A stretch of DNA of 64,000 nt, taken from Sphingomonas sp. Leaf22. Its GTDB lineage: Bacteria; Pseudomonadota; Alphaproteobacteria; Sphingomonadales; Sphingomonadaceae. The stretch covers positions 352,501 through 416,500 of the forward strand of contig NZ_LMKP01000012.1 in the NCBI RefSeq assembly GCF_001421715.1, in the 5' to 3' direction. The first letter of the stretch is position 1, and every line of letters starts with the position of its first letter. Positions 57,069-63,792 of this stretch are shown here, piece after piece. The notes under the pieces were generated by a model. The model had not been told where the DNA came from, made no database searches, and worked only from the letters and a program-made list of their open reading frames with translations. The translations under genes and the position numbers were made by a program.

Positions 57069-57506
57069 ATGGAGGAAGAAGCCGCCGAACGGGTAGAGGC
57101 GATCCTCGAACCGTTCGAACCCGACGTCCGGCGCGAGATCGTCGAGCGGACGATGCTCGTCCATCAAGGACCGCTGCCACCGGCCAGCCTGCTGCGTGAT
57201 TACGATGCGGTCGTGCCGGGGCTGGCACGCGAGATCGCCGATGGTGCGGCGGAAGAGCGGCGTTTTCGCCACGCGATGATCCGGCGGACGGGAACGCAGG
57301 AGTTCGTTCTGAACATCGCCGGTCTGGCGGCAATGCTGATCGCGTTGGTCATGATGCTGGGCATCGTCGCCTATATGGTGGCGAGCGGCGCGGCCGAGGC
57401 GGGTGCGGCGCTGGGCGGGGCGATCATCGTCGGGGTGACGGTGGCCTTGTCGAATTATCGCAAGACGCAGGTGACGCGCGAGACGGTGGACAAGCCGGAG
57501 GAATAG
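57069..57506 (+). CDS. DUF2335 membrane protein
   Basis: A 145-aa protein: a soluble part (EEEAAERVEAILEPFEPDVRREIVERTMLVHQGPLPPASLLRDYDAVVPGLAREI), then two adjacent hydrophobic helices (FVLNIAGLAAMLIALVMMLGIVAYMVASGAAEAGAALGGAIIVGVTVALS) and a short basic tail. Matches DUF2335, small bacterial membrane proteins often found on phages and mobile elements. It is not part of the canonical GTA gene set and looks like an added gene between terminase and portal. ATG 57069 chosen; a TTG at 56997 is in frame. Confidence 0.75.
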   Translation: MEEEAAERVEAILEPFEPDVRREIVERTMLVHQGPLPPASLLRDYDAVVPGLAREIADGAAEERRFRHAMIRRTGTQEFVLNIAGLAAMLIALVMMLGIVAYMVASGAAEAGAALGGAIIVGVTVALSNYRKTQVTRETVDKPEE

Positions 57507-57902
57507 CGGCGTTCGCTGGGGTACGGCGAGCGCGTTTCGCGACCGCCTCTGGCTTTCGCCAGACCATTGCGACCACTTTTCCGTACCCCGGCGAAGGCCG
57601 GGGCCCAGTTGGGGGACGTTCGTACCTTATGGAAAAGCCTTGCCAACTGGACCCCGGTCTTCGCCGGGGTACGATGGAGTAGAGATTGAAGGCCCGACTT
57701 CCGCAAAGGTTTCACTTTTGCGGGGCGGATGTTTCGGGGGCCGGTTCAGTGTCGGCATGAGCGAGCCTTTGGCTCGCGCGCTGCGCGCCTACCCCTCTCC
57801 CAGCTTCGACTAGGCCTTTGCTTCGCAAAGACCAAGTCTGCGCATCCCTCTCCCCTTGGCAGGGGAGAGGGAGGCATCGGTTTCGGTTTCAGGAGAATCG
57901 AC
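57507..57902. other. Gap before the portal gene: repeat and hairpins
   Basis: Holds family C copy 2, then GGCCTTTGCTTCGCAAAGACC and CTCTCCCCTTGGCAGGGGAG hairpins before the portal ribosome site. No gene seen. The interval breaks the otherwise tight GTA gene chain. Confidence 0.6.
57582..57673. repeat. Family C palindrome, copy 2
   Basis: Arms GTACCCCGGCGAAGGCCGGG and GTCTTCGCCGGGGTAC with inner CCCAGTTGGGGG and CCAACTGG. Intergenic, between DUF2335 and portal. Confidence 0.87.
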
Positions 57903-59030
57903 ATGAAATGGTTCGGACGCAGGTCCGGGCGCGATGGGTCGCGTCCGGTATTGGCGCGAGGCGGCGCCGGTGCGGTGCTGTGGCGCGAGGGGAGCGGGCC
58001 GGCGGCGGGGGGATGGGCGCAGGGCTATGAGGCGCAGGTGCGCGCGGCGTATCTGGGCAATCCCATCGCGCAGCGCGCGGTGCGGCTGGTGGCCGAGGGG
58101 GTCGCGTCGATGCCGGTCGTGGGCGATGCGCGGGCGGTGGCGCTGGTCGCGGCGCGATCGGCGGGGCAGGAATTGCTGGAGAGCGTGGGGGCGCAGCTGC
58201 TGCTGCACGGCAATGCCTATATCCAGTTGATCGAGGACGGGGCGGGCGGGATCGGTGAGCTGTATGCGCTGCGCCCCGAGCGGGTGACCGTCGAGGCGGA
58301 TGCGGCGGGATGGCCGGTCGCGTATCGGTATCGGGTGGGCGACCGCGTGACGCGGATCGCGGCCGAGGACGGCGCGGGGCGGCCGGCGGTGGTGCATATT
58401 CGCGGTTTCCACCCGCTCGACGATCATTATGGGCTGGGGTGTCTGGGTGCGGCGACAGGCGCGGTGGCGATCCATAACGAGGCGGCACGGTGGAACAAGG
58501 CACTGCTCGACAATGCCGCGCGGCCGTCGGGGGCGCTGGTCCATGATCCGGGCGATGGCGGGGTGTTGTCGGGCGAACAATATGACCGGCTGCGCGCGCA
58601 GATGGACGACGCCTTTGCCGGGGCGGCCAATGCCGGGCGGCCGATGCTGCTCGACGGGGGCCTCAAATGGCAGGCGATGAGCCTGACGCCCGCGGACATG
58701 GATTTCGTCGGGTTGAAGGCACAGGCGGCGCGCGAGATCGCGCTGGCGTTCGGGGTGCCGCCGATGCTGCTCGGGCTGCCCGGCGACAATACGTTTGCGA
58801 ATTATCGCGAGGCGAACCGGGCGCTGTGGCGGCAGACGATCGTGCCCTTGGGCGAGCGGGTGCTGGGTGCCTTGGGGCAGGCGATCGACGGGTGGATCGG
58901 GAGCGGGGCGCTGCGCGTCGATCTCGACCGGGTGGTCGCGCTTAGCGACGAGCGCGACCAGTTGTGGGCGCGGGTGGCGGGGGCGGATTTCCTGACGCCG
59001 GAGGAGAAGCGGACGCTCGTGGGGTTGTGA
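57903..59030 (+). CDS. GTA-like portal protein (HK97 family, gp3-like)
   Basis: A 375-aa phage portal protein forming the dodecameric DNA gate. HK97-family segments: YLGNPIAQRAVRLVAEGVASMP, LLLHGNAYIQLIEDGAGGIGELYALRPERV, HIRGFHPLDDHYGLGCLGAATGAVAIHNEAARWNKALLDNAARPSGAL, LKAQAAREIALAFGVPPMLLGLPGDNTFANYREANRALWRQTIVPLGERV. ATG 57903 has AGGAG 7 nt upstream. Full length. Confidence 0.93.
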   Translation: MKWFGRRSGRDGSRPVLARGGAGAVLWREGSGPAAGGWAQGYEAQVRAAYLGNPIAQRAVRLVAEGVASMPVVGDARAVALVAARSAGQELLESVGAQLLLHGNAYIQLIEDGAGGIGELYALRPERVTVEADAAGWPVAYRYRVGDRVTRIAAEDGAGRPAVVHIRGFHPLDDHYGLGCLGAATGAVAIHNEAARWNKALLDNAARPSGALVHDPGDGGVLSGEQYDRLRAQMDDAFAGAANAGRPMLLDGGLKWQAMSLTPADMDFVGLKAQAAREIALAFGVPPMLLGLPGDNTFANYREANRALWRQTIVPLGERVLGALGQAIDGWIGSGALRVDLDRVVALSDERDQLWARVAGADFLTPEEKRTLVGL

Positions 59031-59036
59031 CCGGCC

Positions 59037-59192
59037 CTAGCGGGGCAGGTCACACGTCATGGTCAGGCGGTCGAAACTGCCGCCGGCCTGGGTGCAACGT
59101 TTCCCCTTCAGCACGGGCAGCGCGAAGGTGAAGGCGAGGAGGGCCGCGCCGAAGGCGGCGAGGATGATGCGCAGGCGGGGTCTCACCGACAC
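59037..59192 (-). CDS. 51-aa antisense small membrane ORF inside the GTA cluster
   Basis: A minus-strand ORF filling the gap between portal and DUF6127. Product begins with GTG as VSVRPRLRIILAAFGAALLAFTF, a basic head plus one membrane helix, then GKRCTQAGGSFDRLTMTCDLPR. The C-x3-GGxFD-x5-C pattern is like that of many small secreted or membrane-anchored bacterial proteins with one disulfide. It lies exactly between genes and on the strand opposite to them. No clear ribosome site; function unknown. Confidence 0.5.
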   Translation of the reverse strand: MSVRPRLRIILAAFGAALLAFTFALPVLKGKRCTQAGGSFDRLTMTCDLPR

Positions 59193-59222
59193 GCCGCTAG
59201 CACAGATGGCAGGAGACAGGCG

Positions 59223-59531
59223 ATGGGCGACGGGGTGCTGCTGGCGCAGCTGATGGGACAGGCGGCGGGCGACGGGGCCGACCTGCAGACGCTGCGGGCG
59301 ATCGCGGAGGAGGCGGGCGAGCTGGGCGCGAGCCGGGCGATGGCGCGGATCGGGCTGTCGGATGCGGCGGCGGCGGGCGATGTGCAGGAACTGCGCGAGC
59401 TGTTGAAGGCGTGGCGCGATGCCAAGCGATCGGCGGTGCGCGCGGCGCTGGCATGGGTGATGCGAATGGTGTTCGCGCTGCTGCTGGTCGGGATCGCGGT
59501 GAAGAGCGGGTGGCCCGAATGGGCGCGGTGA
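59223..59531 (+). CDS. DUF6127 family protein (GTA cluster)
   Basis: A 102-aa protein with an acidic helical N-terminal part (LRAIAEEAGELGASRAMARIGLSDAAAAGDVQELRELLKAWRDAKRSA) and a C-terminal membrane helix (MVFALLLVGIAVKSGW). It occupies the place between portal and protease seen in GTA clusters of sphingomonads, matching DUF6127 as I recall it. Role unknown; a membrane-active function is conceivable. Its end overlaps the protease start. Confidence 0.75.
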   Translation: MGDGVLLAQLMGQAAGDGADLQTLRAIAEEAGELGASRAMARIGLSDAAAAGDVQELRELLKAWRDAKRSAVRAALAWVMRMVFALLLVGIAVKSGWPEWAR

Positions 59532-59896
59532 GGTTCGCAGGGTACGCCGCGATCTTCGGGCGGGCCGACCGGGGCGGCGATGTGGTGCTGCCCGGCGCGC
59601 TGACGGCGGTCGGGCGGGTGCCGCTGCTGTGGCAGCATCGGGGCGAGCCGATCGGGACGGTCGAGCTGGCGGGCGAGGACGCGCGGGGCCTGCGGGTGAT
59701 CGGTCGGATCGAGGCAGGCGAGGCGGCGCGGCTGGTAGGCTGTGGGGCGGTGACCGGGCTGTCGTTCGGCTATCGCGCGACGCAGGTGCGGCAGGGGGCG
59801 TGGCGGACGATCGCGGCGGCGGAGCTGGTCGAGGTCAGTGTGGTCGCGCAGCCGATGCAGCCACTGGCGCGGATTCATGCCGTCGAGGACGGGTGA
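59528..59896 (+). CDS. GTA-like prohead protease (HK97 family, gp4-like)
   Basis: A small 122-aa serine protease that matures the capsid. N-terminal RFAGYAAIFGRADRGGDVVLPGAL is typical; LLWQHRGEPIGTVEL holds the active His, and the nucleophile Ser is in TGLSFGYRA. GTG 59528 overlaps the DUF6127 stop (GTGA) and puts VRFAGYA at the N terminus; ATG 59519 is in frame three codons earlier. Among the shortest of the family, as in GTAs. Confidence 0.9.
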   Translation: MRFAGYAAIFGRADRGGDVVLPGALTAVGRVPLLWQHRGEPIGTVELAGEDARGLRVIGRIEAGEAARLVGCGAVTGLSFGYRATQVRQGAWRTIAAAELVEVSVVAQPMQPLARIHAVEDG

Positions 59897-59928
59897 AGCT
59901 GCGGTTTCACGATCATTTTTCAACCGAA

Positions 59929-59957
59929 GGGGTGTCGCAGGTGCGGCGCCCCTTTTT
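59929..59957 (+). terminator. Intrinsic terminator/attenuator between protease and capsid genes
   Basis: A 10-bp stem (GGGGTGTCGC pairing with GCGGCGCCCC, two G-T wobbles) with an AGGT loop is followed at once by TTTTT, in the sense of the GTA operon. It lies in the 77-bp gap before the capsid ATG, so read-through or antitermination would be needed for capsid and tail genes unless a promoter lies here. Confidence 0.8.
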
Positions 59958-59973
59958 GCATGGGGAAGACGGT

Positions 59974-61005
59974 ATGACGATCGATACGCTGGTGGGAAGC
60001 TTTTCGGGTGTGGGTGTCGGTGGCAGCCGGCCGATGCTGAGCGGGGCCGCGCCGGGGGGTGGCTTCGGTGCGTTCGTGCGCAGCGGGTCCGAGGTCGAGA
60101 CCAAGGCGGTGGCGGGGACCAGCGATGCGGCGGGCGGGGTGGGGGTCCCGCGCGAGATCGATGCGATGATCGGCGCGACGCTGAAGACTGCCAGCCCGAT
60201 CCGCCGCATCGCGCAGGTGGTGAGCGTCGGCACGGCGGGCTATCGCAAGCTGGTGACCAGCGGCGGCACGCCGTCGGGCTGGGCGAGCGAGGGCGGCGCG
60301 CGGCCGGAAACGGCGACGCCGACCTTCAACGAGATCGCACCGCCGATGGGCGAGCTGTACGCCAATCGGGCGGCGAGCCAGGCGATGTTGGATGACGCTG
60401 CGTTCGATGTCGAGCAATGGCTGGCGGGCGAGATCGCGAGCGAGTTCGCTCGGGCCGAGGGGCAGGCGTTCGTCAGCGGCAATGGCGTGGGGCGGCCGCG
60501 CGGGTTCCTGAGCGGGCCGACCGCCGTGACCGGCGATGCGACGCGGGCGTTCGGGACGATGCAATATCTGGCGAGCGGGGCGGCGGCGGACTTTGGCGCC
60601 GAGCCGGAGAACCGGCTGATCGATCTGGTCCAGGCGCTGCGCGGAGCATATCGGCAGGGCGCGACCTTCGTGATGAATGCGCAGACGGCGGCGCGCATCC
60701 GCAAGTTCAAGAGTGCCGAGGGCGCGTTCCTGTGGATGCCGGGGCTGGCGGCGGGGCAGCCCGATACGCTGCTGGGCTATCCGGTGGTCGAGGCGGAGGA
60801 CATGCCGGACATCGCGGCGGGCAGTTTCCCGATCGCGTTCGGCAATTTCAAGGCGGGGTATCTGATCACCGAGCGCGCCGAGACGCAGATCCTGCGCGAT
60901 CCCTATTCGAACAAGCCGTTCGTCCACTTCTACGCGACCAAGCGCGTCGGCGGGGCGGTGGTCAATTCGGAGGCGATCAAGCTGCTCAAGATCGCGGCGG
61001 CGTGA
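59974..61005 (+). CDS. GTA-like major capsid protein (HK97 fold, gp5-like)
   Basis: A 343-aa HK97-fold capsid protein. The first 60 residues (GSFSGVGVGGSRPMLSGAAPGGGFGAFVRSG) would be the processed part; the mature core includes GGVGVPREIDAMIGATLKTASPIRRIAQVVSVGTAGYRKLVTSGGTPSGWASEGG, FDVEQWLAGEIASEFARAEGQAFVSGNG, VMNAQTAARIRKFKSAEGAFLWMPGLAAGQPDTLLGYPV and VHFYATKRVGGAVVNSEAIKLLKIAA. ATG 59974 has GGGGAAG upstream. Confidence 0.94.
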   Translation: MTIDTLVGSFSGVGVGGSRPMLSGAAPGGGFGAFVRSGSEVETKAVAGTSDAAGGVGVPREIDAMIGATLKTASPIRRIAQVVSVGTAGYRKLVTSGGTPSGWASEGGARPETATPTFNEIAPPMGELYANRAASQAMLDDAAFDVEQWLAGEIASEFARAEGQAFVSGNGVGRPRGFLSGPTAVTGDATRAFGTMQYLASGAAADFGAEPENRLIDLVQALRGAYRQGATFVMNAQTAARIRKFKSAEGAFLWMPGLAAGQPDTLLGYPVVEAEDMPDIAAGSFPIAFGNFKAGYLITERAETQILRDPYSNKPFVHFYATKRVGGAVVNSEAIKLLKIAAA

Positions 61006-61059
61006 TCGAGCGGGGCGGAGCGATCCTCCGCCCCTGCTTCCTCGAACTGGGAGAATATC

Positions 61060-61554
61060 ATGAGCGCAGCGCCTTTTCCGGCGGCGGCGATCGCGGGGGT
61101 GCGCGCGGCGGCGCGGGACTATCTGCGGATCACGGGCAGTGCCGAGGATGCGGTGATCGATCGGCTGGCGGCGACCGCGCTGGCGCTGGCCGAGGCCTAT
61201 ACCGGGACCGCGATCCTCGCGCGGCCGCACGAGGCGATGATGGCGGCGAGCGGCGAGTGGCGGGCGTTGCCGGTGGGACCGGTCAGCGCGATCGTCGCGG
61301 TCGCGCCGGTCACGGCGATCGATATCGATGCCGACGGGACGGGTTGGGTGCGGATGGCGGCGGCCAGCCCGGTGCACTTCACCGCCGGGATTGCGGCGAA
61401 TTGGGAGGCGGTACCGGCGGCGGTCGCGCAAGGGGTGGTGGTGCTGGTCGCGCACCTGTTCGATCAGCGGACGGCGAGTGGCGCGCCCCCGGCAGCGGTC
61501 GGGGCGCTGTGGCGGCCGTGGCGGCGGATGCAACTGACCGGGGCGCGGCGATGA
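61060..61554 (+). CDS. GTA-like head-tail connector (gp6-like)
   Basis: A 164-aa protein: FPAAAIAGVRAAARDYLRITGSAEDAVIDRLAATALALAEAYTGTAILAR is the helical part of the gp6/HK97 connector family, followed by a beta region (WRALPVGPVSAIVAVAPV) and C-terminal AVAQGVVVLVAHLFDQR. Starts after a short leader with GGGAG; its stop overlaps the next start. Confidence 0.87.
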   Translation: MSAAPFPAAAIAGVRAAARDYLRITGSAEDAVIDRLAATALALAEAYTGTAILARPHEAMMAASGEWRALPVGPVSAIVAVAPVTAIDIDADGTGWVRMAAASPVHFTAGIAANWEAVPAAVAQGVVVLVAHLFDQRTASGAPPAAVGALWRPWRRMQLTGARR

Positions 61555-61754
61555 GGGCGGCGCTGGTGCGGGGCACGGCGGTGGCCGAGCAGCGAGCGGC
61601 CGAGATGCGGGCGCGGGTGGTGGCAACAGCGGCGGCGGTGCCGGGAGTGCGGGCCGAAGCGGTCGACGACGCGGTGGTGCTGTCGGGCAAGGGGCTGACG
61701 CGCCGGACGATCGTCGATCCGCGGTTGCAGGATATCGCGGGGTGGGGGCGATGA
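61551..61754 (+). CDS. Small GTA cluster protein (gp7-like)
   Basis: A 67-aa basic protein (MRAALVRGTAVAEQRAAEMRARVVATAAAVPGVRAEAVDDAVVLSGKGLTRR) between connector and DUF3168. ATGA overlaps on both sides show it is translated. Position equals the small gp7 gene of the RcGTA order; function in head completion is inferred. Confidence 0.72.
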   Translation: MRAALVRGTAVAEQRAAEMRARVVATAAAVPGVRAEAVDDAVVLSGKGLTRRTIVDPRLQDIAGWGR

Positions 61755-62131
61755 TCGCGGGGACGCTGTTGCAGGCGATGCTGGTCGCTCGGCTGCGGGG
61801 CGTGCTGACCGGAGCGAGCGTGTTCGATGCGCCGCCGGTGCGTGCCGCGCGGCCCTTTGTCGTGGTCGACATGCCGGTGCTGTCGGATTGGGGAACCAAG
61901 GACGCCGCCGGGCGCGAGGGGCGGGTGGTCGTGCAGCTGTTCGACGATGGCGAGGTGCCGGTGCGGCTGCGGACGCTGGCGGCTGCGGCGGAAGGGGCGG
62001 TGCTGGCCGCGCCTGCGGCTCTGGCGGGGTGGCGGATCGTCAGTCTGGTGTTCGTGCGCAGCCGGGTGGTGCGCGACGGCAAGGGCTGGATCGGGTCGGT
62101 CGAGTTTCGGGTGCGGATGCTGGCGGGGTGA
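61751..62131 (+). CDS. GTA-like DUF3168 tail completion protein (gp8-like)
   Basis: A 126-aa protein with the DUF3168 pattern: ARPFVVVDMPVLSDWGTKDAAGREGRVVVQLFDDGE and WRIVSLVFVRSRVVRDGKGWIGSVEFRVRM. In siphophages this is the tail terminator that joins tail tube to connector. ATG 61751 overlaps the gp7 stop. Followed by a 212-bp break with a palindrome. Confidence 0.87.
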   Translation: MIAGTLLQAMLVARLRGVLTGASVFDAPPVRAARPFVVVDMPVLSDWGTKDAAGREGRVVVQLFDDGEVPVRLRTLAAAAEGAVLAAPAALAGWRIVSLVFVRSRVVRDGKGWIGSVEFRVRMLAG

Positions 62132-62154
62132 GGGGAATGGCTTTTCCGCACGGT

Positions 62155-62246
62155 CGTACCCCGGCGTAGGCCGGGGTCCAGTTGCGGCACGGTTCTGAAG
62201 ACAAAGCAGCGTCCCCCAACCGGGCCCCGGCCTTCGCCGGGGTACG
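62155..62246. repeat. Family C palindrome, copy 3, inside the GTA operon
   Basis: Arms GTACCCCGGCGTAGGCCGGG and GGCCTTCGCCGGGGTAC with inner CCAGTTGCGG and CCCCCAACCGGG. A family B-like half copy, GATCCCCGCCTTCGCGGGGA, follows at 62277-62296. Both sit between tail terminator and tail tube genes. Confidence 0.87.
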
Positions 62247-62343
62247 AGTGGAGGAAAGGTGGCGCCGGTGGCTCTGGATCCCCGCCTTCGCGGGGATACG
62301 CCGGAGGCGGGGCGGCGAGCATCATCAACATCGGGAGAATGAC

Positions 62344-62751
62344 ATGGCGGCAGAGAAGGGGAGTGCGTTCCTGCTGAAGATCGGGAACGGGGCGGTGCCG
62401 GTGGCCTATGCGACGGTCGCGGGGCTGCGCACGACGCAGTTGAGCGTCAATGGCGAGGCGGTGGCAATCACCAGCAAGGATTCGGGCGGGTGGCGCGAAT
62501 TGCTGTCGGGCGCGGGCGTGCGGTCGGTCAGCGTGTCGGGGGCGGGGGTGTTCACCGGTTCGGTGGCGGAGGTCCGGCTGCGGAGCAACGCGCTGGCCGG
62601 CTCGATCGACGACTATCGGCTGACGTTCGAGGGAGGCGAGACGATGACCGGGCGGTTCCTCGTCACGCGGCTCGACTATGCCGGCGATTATAATGGCGAG
62701 CGCAATTACACGCTGGCGCTCGAATCCTCCGGCCCGGTGGTGTCGGCATGA
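62344..62751 (+). CDS. GTA-like major tail tube protein (TP901-1 family, gp9-like)
   Basis: A 135-aa tail tube subunit: KGSAFLLKIGNGAVPVAYATVAGLRTTQLSVNGEAVAITSKDSGGWRELLSGAGVRSVSVSGAGVFTGS and the C-terminal FLVTRLDYAGDYNGERNYTLALESSGPVV are typical of TP901-1-type GTA tail proteins. ATG 62344 has GGGAG upstream, so translation starts anew after the repeat. Its stop overlaps gp10. Confidence 0.92.
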   Translation: MAAEKGSAFLLKIGNGAVPVAYATVAGLRTTQLSVNGEAVAITSKDSGGWRELLSGAGVRSVSVSGAGVFTGSVAEVRLRSNALAGSIDDYRLTFEGGETMTGRFLVTRLDYAGDYNGERNYTLALESSGPVVSA

Positions 62752-63059
62752 GCGGCGCGGCGAACGCGGCGCGTGGCGAGGCGAGCCTGCGCGTGCGGGG
62801 TGAGACGCTGGTGCTGCGGCCCAGTTTCGCGGCGCTGGTCGCGGCGGAGGGCGAGGTCGGGTCGCTGTTCGCGCTGGTCGAGCGGGCGGCGGCGGGGCGG
62901 CTGACGCTGGCCGAACTGGTGGCGCTGCTGTGGCATTGCCTGCGCGATCCGGTGGCGATGTCGCGCGAGGAGTTTGCGGAAGGCGTGACGGCGGCCGGGA
63001 TCGCGGCGGCGACGCCGGCGCTCAAAATGCTGATCGCGCAGATACTGGGCGGGCGGTGA
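62748..63059 (+). CDS. GTA gp10 family tail assembly protein
   Basis: A 103-aa protein: GETLVLRPSFAALVAAEGEVGSLFALVERAAAGRLTLAELVALLWHCLRDP is the GTA_gp10 pattern. Acts with the following small protein as tail assembly chaperone pair in GTA-type tails. ATGA coupled to the tail tube gene, GTGA coupled to the next. Confidence 0.9.
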   Translation: MSGAANAARGEASLRVRGETLVLRPSFAALVAAEGEVGSLFALVERAAAGRLTLAELVALLWHCLRDPVAMSREEFAEGVTAAGIAAATPALKMLIAQILGGR

Positions 63060-63247
63060 GTTTTGCCGAGGGCGCGGCGCGGGCGGCCGGGCTGGCGGGG
63101 GTGGCGTTCGGGTGGTGCCCGGACGCGTTTTGGGCGGCGACGCCCGCCGAACTGGGGGCGCTGGTGCAGGTGGTGCGGGGCGATGCGCCCGCCCCCTGCG
63201 ACCGCGCGACGATCGACACGCTGAAGGAGCGTTTTCCCGATGGATGA
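63056..63247 (+). CDS. Phage tail assembly chaperone (rcc01693 type)
   Basis: A 63-aa protein, FAEGAARAAGLAGVAFGWCPDAFWAATPAELGALVQVVRG, of the small GTA family typified by rcc01693. The conserved FGWxPxxFWxxTPxEL motif is clear. Starts GTG within the gp10 stop; ends overlapping the tape-measure start by 8 bp. Confidence 0.9.
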   Translation: MSFAEGAARAAGLAGVAFGWCPDAFWAATPAELGALVQVVRGDAPAPCDRATIDTLKERFPDG

Positions 63248-63791
63248 GGAAATCGAACGGCTGATCGTGCGCGTGCGCGCCGATACCGCCGGGTTTGCGA
63301 GCGACGTGGCGGCGATGCAGGCCAGTCTGGACGGGCCGTTTGCCGGTGGGGTCGAGCGGGCGGGGCGGGCGATCGAGACCGCGCTGGGCCGCGCGATCCG
63401 TACCGGCAAGCTCGATCTGGATGGCCTGCGCGACACGGCGCTGAAAATGCTGGCGGAGATCGCGGCGGCGGCGGTGCTGGGTTCGGGCGGTGGCGGCGGT
63501 GGCGTGGCGGGTGGGATCGCCGGCGTGCTGGGGGCGCTGGTGAGCGGCGCGCCGGGGCGGGCGACCGGCGGACCGGTCAGCCCGGCGCGACCGTATCTGG
63601 TGGGGGAGCGCGGGCCGGAACTGTTCGTGCCGACCAGCAGCGGACAGGTGGTGGCGATGCAGGGCGGGCCTGCGCGCGAGGTGCGGGTGGCGATCACGGT
63701 GAATGCGCCTGGGCAGGATGCGCCGCGCGCGCTGCAACAATCGAGCCGGCAGGTCGCGCGCGCGGTGCGCGCCGCGCTGATGGAGGCGTGA
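63240..63791 (+). CDS. Short tail tape-measure protein (GTA type)
   Basis: A 183-aa protein, very short for a tape measure as in GTAs, so tails should be short. N-terminal LIVRVRADTAGFASDVAAMQASLDGPF, a glycine-rich segment (GSGGGGGGVAGGIAGVLGALVSG), and the typical RATGGPVSPARPYLVGERGPELFVPTSSGQVV motif. ATG 63240 overlaps the chaperone stop. Confidence 0.9.
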   Translation: MDEEIERLIVRVRADTAGFASDVAAMQASLDGPFAGGVERAGRAIETALGRAIRTGKLDLDGLRDTALKMLAEIAAAAVLGSGGGGGGVAGGIAGVLGALVSGAPGRATGGPVSPARPYLVGERGPELFVPTSSGQVVAMQGGPAREVRVAITVNAPGQDAPRALQQSSRQVARAVRAALMEA

Positions 63792-63792
63792 G

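Noticed and set aside
57843..57872. CTCTCCCCTTGGCAGGGGAG hairpin as a terminator before the portal gene
   Set aside because: No T-run follows it on the plus strand; more likely another dispersed hairpin.
59059..59253. Plus-strand 64-codon frame between portal and DUF6127
   Set aside because: No ribosome site and an Arg-rich translation; the minus-strand 51-aa frame in the same place is more protein-like.
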